A DNA stretch of 64,000 nt from Hirundichthys speculiger. Its lineage: Eukaryota; Chordata; Actinopteri; Beloniformes; Exocoetidae. The notes under the pieces are model-generated. The model was given only the letters and a program-made list of their open reading frames with translations. It was not told where the DNA came from and did no database searches. Position numbers and translations under genes: made by a program. This document shows, piece by piece, positions 59,700 through 64,000 of the stretch (position 1 is the stretch's first letter; each line of letters starts with the position of its first letter). The stretch lies in the NCBI GenBank assembly GCA_018398805.1, contig JAGFBZ010000735.1, forward strand, positions 62,001 to 126,000. Direction: 5' to 3'.

Positions 59700-60217
59700 C
59701 ATACCTGTCAAGTATCCCGTTTTGGCTGTGAAAGTCCCGTATTTTACTCTTCTCTCCCGTCGTCCTCCCGTATTAGTATTTTTCCCGTAAATCTCCCATA
59801 TTTTAACCTGCGTTATCAAAAAATAATAGTACTGCATTGGGCGGAGTAAAAAAAACTAAAAAACTTTCCCAATCTGAGATCTGTGACTTGCCTTGCGATA
59901 ACTGCCACAGCAGTAGTCCACTACAGGTACTACAGCTGCTTTGTTTCCTGTGTGCAATTAATTGACAAACTGATTCATCCAGGTGTGTCTGACCTCACAG
60001 CAATGGTCAGGCACACCTGGATTGATCAGTTTGTCCAATAATGGCACACAGAAAACAAAAGAGCTGGCTGAAGTTCAGGAAGTAGTGTAGCTGTGATTTT
60101 AGCTTTTTTGTACACCAAACATGTTAGAGATATTGGAGCTTGGTTGGGATGTTGCACTGCTCACAGCAGGCGCCAGAAAATTTCCCTTATTTTCAAATCC
60201 AAAACTTGACAGGTATG
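59700..60217. mobile_element. 518-bp DNA element with 9-bp target duplication and internal palindrome
   Basis: The ends are CATACCTGTCAAG and its inverse CTTGACAGGTATG. Flanks are GCAGTACTC (59691-59699) and GCAATACTC (60218-60226), a 9-bp direct repeat with one mismatch. At about 59938-60062 lies an internal hairpin: TTTGTTTCCTGTGTGC and CAGGTGTGTCTGACC pair with GGTCAGGCACACCTG and GGCACACAGAAAACAAA around a loop of about 10 nt. No coding frame. A duplication of 8-9 bp suggests a Mutator-, P- or hAT-like origin, unresolved. Confidence 0.7.
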
Positions 60218-61637
60218 GCAATACTCACGTGTGGCTGATCTTGTCAATTTGATTATCTCCCAGTGCTGTTATACTGTTGCTGCAGAGCCACAGTTACGCA
60301 GAGTCATTTATCATTATAGCTCCATTTATAATGGTACCGCTGTTACTCAAAATTATCCCCCCACTCTTCTTAAGTCCATCTGTATGCAAATACGCTCTGC
60401 TTCACATGAAAACAGTCAGTCTAAAAACTGATTCACGACTGCTCGTATGTCTTTTGGTGCAGTGAGTCCTTCTGCTCACATTCATGATCCCTCTGCACAT
60501 GAATGTCTTTTCAAAGAACCTCAATGAAAAATTCCAGCCAACAGAGTGTTGGACATGATGCTGATGTGACTGCCTCCTTGTGGGTGAATGTATTTTACTT
60601 CATAGTATCCCCTACAGTCCATTAATAGTTAACTGGGTTTAAAAGGTCACTTGCTAACCTGCATCACCCGAACCAGTTAAATAATGACATATATAACCAT
60701 AATGGTGCTATTTAGAAACAGACCTGCACTTTAGAGTCAGGGTCAGGATGGATGATTATTTGATCACTAAAGTTTTTTTTTTTTTTACTAATCTCTCCAA
60801 GAGGAATTTGTGTTTGCGAGTGGCACATTAACATGCAGATAATAGAAAAACAAAAAACAAAACCCAGCATCATTCACTGGTTTATAATGAAGTAGCTAGT
60901 ACACAGAGTCCCGAGATGACTTTTAATGTTAAGTGGTGCTCGAAAATACAATATGCTTGAAATCTAGACCTGTCACCAGCAAATTCGTATTTGCTTGATG
61001 TTAATACATCTCACTAGATATGGGTCTGATTTATTCGGCAATAAATATAACAAAAAAAATTATTAGAATAAAATTGTGTGACAAAAGGAACCACAAGGAG
61101 GCAGTATAGATTTGTTTTGCAAGGTGATATCAAATATGAGAACAAAATGTAAAACACAAAAAGTCATAGGGTAAATGTTTACACAGAAAACTGGAGCACA
61201 AAAGCTGTAGCACCAGTAATATAGAGTGCAGAACCGCAGTTTTGAGAGGCTACAACATACAAACAAGCTAAGGGTTTTTGAACGTGAGCACAGACTTTTG
61301 AGGGGGATCAGTCAAATATCTGAGCATTAAAGCAAGGAATATCCTCTTCTTAATAGACGGTAAAATACCCTCATAGGTGTTGTGGTGCTTTTTTAGTGGT
61401 ATTTGTCATCTTCCTTGAGAATTGAGCTATGCTTAACTACTGACAAAATCATTACAGTTTCTGTTGCATGTGAGTCCACCGAACCAATATATTTTAAGAG
61501 TGTTTTCATTTCAAGAGTGGTGCATTTGAATTCCATTACATTACTTAATGCAACACATTATGACTGAATCGGCACTAAGACTTCATTTCTATTTGACATA
61601 TGAACACATGAAGACTGAGACACAAAGTGTTATTTAC

Positions 61638-61793
61638 CCAGAGCAGCAAGAATGCAGGCAACCCACAGTAGGTCACTGACCAAAGCAGGAATCAGGAGTG
61701 TTGAAGTGAACGGGTTGCCATAGCGTCTCTGAAAGGGGTCCAACATGGTCACATAACGCTTCGACCTCATAGGTTTTGCAAAGAACAATCCTC
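61638..61793 (-). CDS. slc5a7: choline transporter (SLC5A7/CHT1-like), most N-terminal exon in the window
   Basis: Acceptor GTTTCTTGAAG before 61793 (a weak pyrimidine tract) and donor GTAAAT after 61638. It starts within a Gly codon and reads [20 protein letters not shown], then [20 protein letters not shown] and [11 protein letters not shown], ending one base into the next Gly codon. The human counterpart is [20 protein letters not shown], so identity is very high in this loop. The exon corresponds roughly to human residues 85-140. The preceding exons (start codon, first membrane helices) are not found in 61794-64000 and must lie to the right of the window. Together the six exons give about 447 codons in one consistent phase series without a stop, so the gene looks intact. 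Confidence 0.93.
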
Positions 61794-62071
61794 CTTCAAG
61801 AAACAACAGGATGTAAAAAAAAAAACATCAGCTGAAGAGAAAATATCATGCATTACTTTCAGTTGCTTCCAACTGTGATTTCTGACTTTATATAGTGGCA
61901 AATTCACAAGAGGAAACACAGAAATTGTAACTTTAAAAACTCAAAAACTGGTAAGATTAAATACTGAATTTCTGTCTGTATACAATGGCACATTTGCAAG
62001 AGAAATCTAATTGTATAAACTCACAAATTTGAGAGACAAAATCTAGAACTTCTTTCATTATAAACTTACAA

Positions 62072-62077
<6 letters not shown>

Positions 62078-62115
<38 letters not shown>
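62078..62115. repeat. A38 homopolymer
   Basis: Uninterrupted A-run of about 38 nt between related AATTTGT and AGAAATTATGACTTTATAAA sequences. The surroundings (61880-62210) repeat an ACTTTATAAACT-like phrase several times in diverged form. Confidence 0.9.
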
Positions 62116-62118
<3 letters not shown>

Positions 62119-62604
62119 GAAATTATGACTTTATAAACTTTTAAGCCCACAAAATTGTTACAGAAATTCTAGAAAGTCTGAGTTTATGAACTTGCAAATT
62201 TGTGAGAAAATCCTTTTGGATCACACAGCATAGTGCATATTTGAGTCATAATTTAAGTTCTTCAGAGTAAAGTACTAAAATGTTCTTATTTAGAGCATAT
62301 AGGTGGCTATAAATTCAGATATTTCATTTCTCCCCAGATATTCGAGACTAAACAGATAGTTTGGGGCCTCCTAGTGGCTATGAGGACCCTATGTATCTGC
62401 ACATCCCACATATAGCAACAAACAGGCTCGGGTTAAGGTTTGCTTCATCTGATTCCAAATATTTAATTAAATCAAATTACTTCACGATCACTTCTACTCC
62501 TTCAATATTTAAAAAGAAAAAAAAATCATGAAAGGGTGAGCAAACAAACTCCCCTGAGGCCATTTCTCAAATCATCATCTCCAAAAAATGACTAATGATT
62601 CAAA

Positions 62605-63034
62605 TTTTTAATCGCGATTAATCGCATACATGTACAGTGAACTAAATTGCCAAAACATTTGTTGTGCAAACACTTAACATCAGCACTTGTCAGTTACACA
62701 TACTTAGTGTAAATCTCATCTTAAACATTTCTGAGGTAACAGCAGAAACTTGCAACGGGGAGTTCAACTAGGCAATGGTTACAAATAACCTTGTTTCTGT
62801 CGAATCCGCGATCTGTGAAAGTTACGTAACTTTACCGTCCCTATGTCTGTTTTTAGCCTTCCCCACATTGAGCATGTTTTTCCGTCAATTCTCTTCCCGT
62901 TACGCAGCAGCCAGTAACAGACTTTTTAAAACAAAAGCATGTGAGCAACAGTCGTAATGCGCGATACAATAAATGTCAGTGTTAATAAGTTAACGAGTAA
63001 ATGCGATAATAACACGTTATTTTGCCCAGCTCTA
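62605..63034. mobile_element. hAT-like non-autonomous element, ends uncertain
   Basis: Contains TTAATCGCGATTAATCGCAT at the left and ATGCGATAATAACACG and TTTTGCCCAGCTCTA at the right. Read inward from the right this is TAGAGCTGGGCAAAATAACG, a form typical of fish hAT-derived repeats with ATTAATCGC motifs. No target duplication confirmed. Confidence 0.45.
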
Positions 63035-63266
63035 CTTAAATGTTATCAAAAGAAATCTTATTTCTCAAACTGTTTCAGAAACAGGGGCAAATGAAATAAT
63101 TATAGACCTGGGCTCATTTATAGATGTTGTGTTCGCACAAAACAGGGCCTTTCCACCCAAAATAATGATTGTGATCTTTAAAAAAAAAAAAAAAAAACAA
63201 CATCTTGGAGACGGGGGAAACTGGCGCCACAGATGGTAAGGTAGTATATTGAAGCCATGTTCGTCT

Positions 63267-63303
63267 CATTTAATTAATTTAATTTAATTTAATTTAATTT
63301 AAT
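63267..63303. repeat. (TTTAA)n microsatellite
   Basis: About six TTTAA/AATTT units before AATATCAG. Confidence 0.9.
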
Positions 63304-64000
63304 ATCAGACTTGTAATCACAAACCACCCAAGCCTGCAGTATTATAAATGTGTTCCTGTAGTGAGCCATTACTATAAGCACTAAGCAGAGTATGTTCATA
63401 TATCATACTTCCATATTCAGATTATATTCTAGAGCAGTGGATAGCACTGATCAGTGCATTAATTGGGTGGTGCATAGCAATCGGTCTAATTGCTGAATAA
63501 ACATAAATAATGCAGTGATGCTCGTTTTGATGATGATGATGATGATATCTGGCTAATGTGCTGATTTAGATTAGGTTCCCTGTACTTGGATCTCCACTGA
63601 ACTGGGTCCAGTGTTAAACAGACCGGGCCACCAGAACCGTGCCATCCCAGTGCATGCACAGGTATTGACTTCTCTCAGTTTCTGGCAACCAGCTCTTTCC
63701 AGCTGGAATTTGTCGACAGGTATCCCAGAAAGCAAAATACAGTGATTCAACGTTGAATTTTGTTGAAATTGGTTATTTTTGGTTGAAGTTGATAAATCTA
63801 TGTTTATTCAATATTTAATTAGAGCTACCATATCAACATTTGAAAAAATGTTGCTGAATCAGCATTGTATAGATGCTGGGTTTTTTTTTTTTTTTTTTAA
63901 TTTTCTTTTTATTGAACATCTTCACATATATTCTGCGTACAACTGATGCACAATGATTTGTTGTTTTTTTTTTTTTTCCCCCTTTTTCACAGTTGTACCG

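Larger units (their letters stand above)
57426..61637 (-). other. intron of the choline-transporter gene (4.2 kb), repeat-rich
   Basis: Contains the 772-bp foldback element (57607-58378), a LINE ORF1 esterase remnant (59040-59690) and a 518-bp palindromic element (59700-60217). The sequence at 58385-59035 and 60230-61630 is AT-rich with nothing recognisable. Confidence 0.8.
61794..64000 (-). other. upstream intron of the choline-transporter gene, no exon found
   Basis: Searched for the ATWVGGGYINGTAEA-type exon of CHT1 without success. Holds A38 (62078-62115), other A- and T-runs, a hAT-like remnant (62605-63034), an (AATTT)n stretch (63267-63303) and a short (GAT)n (63528-63547). Confidence 0.6.

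Noticed and set aside
61794..64000. Search for upstream choline-transporter exons
   Set aside because: No segment resembling ATWVGGGYINGTAEA or the N-terminal helix was found.
1..64000. CRISPR arrays, bacterial operons, endogenous retroviruses, tRNA genes
   Set aside because: None seen. Repeats are transposon-derived or microsatellites, and the only tRNA-like sequences are SINE heads. No gag, pol or env with LTR structure was recognised.

Overview
The window is vertebrate nuclear DNA, almost certainly from a teleost (probably a spiny-rayed fish). The evidence is a set of intron-containing vertebrate genes in AT-rich sequence crowded with fish-type repeats: a Tc1 element, hAT, Tigger and Harbinger-like elements, an L2-type and a Rex3-type LINE, and a tRNA-derived SINE of the DANA/Mermaid kind. 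No prokaryotic, organellar or viral gene was seen.

Two genes can be supported, both on the minus strand. The first is igf1r, the type 1 insulin-like growth factor receptor. Its first coding exon (45490-45589, start codon and signal peptide) and second coding exon (33615-34178, the L1 ligand-binding domain) join in phase across an 11.3 kb intron. A CpG-rich stretch on both sides of the first exon (about 44.88-46.85 kb) is the likely promoter and 5' UTR. Everything left of 33615 is intron 2, whose next exon lies beyond the window. The second gene is a divergent high-affinity choline transporter (SLC5A7/CHT1-like). Six consecutive coding exons (52371-61793), including the last, could be placed with exact splice sites and matching phases; its N-terminal exons lie to the right.

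The rest is repeats. Intron 2 of igf1r (1-33614) holds a broken Tc1 element, two Tigger/pogo-like copies, a LINE 3' end, a Harbinger-like remnant with a MADF-like segment, two SINEs, and a three-level nested insertion (hAT containing Tigger-like containing a third repeat) at 29.9-31.1 kb. Intron 1 holds a hAT remnant with a perfect 8-bp target duplication. The intergenic stretch carries a broken L2-type LINE. Introns of the choline-transporter gene carry a 5'-truncated Rex3-type LINE with a 13-bp target duplication, a 518-bp element with a 9-bp duplication, and a 772-bp near-perfect foldback element.

The most unusual object is that 772-bp foldback at 57607-58378. Its arms are roughly 350 bp, its interior is GC-rich, it carries repeated CTCGAGATCTCGAG palindromes, and both strands hold long, mutually similar open frames. 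It is flanked by a 6-bp direct repeat and sits in an intron, so the pre-mRNA should contain a very long hairpin. I cannot assign it to a known family.
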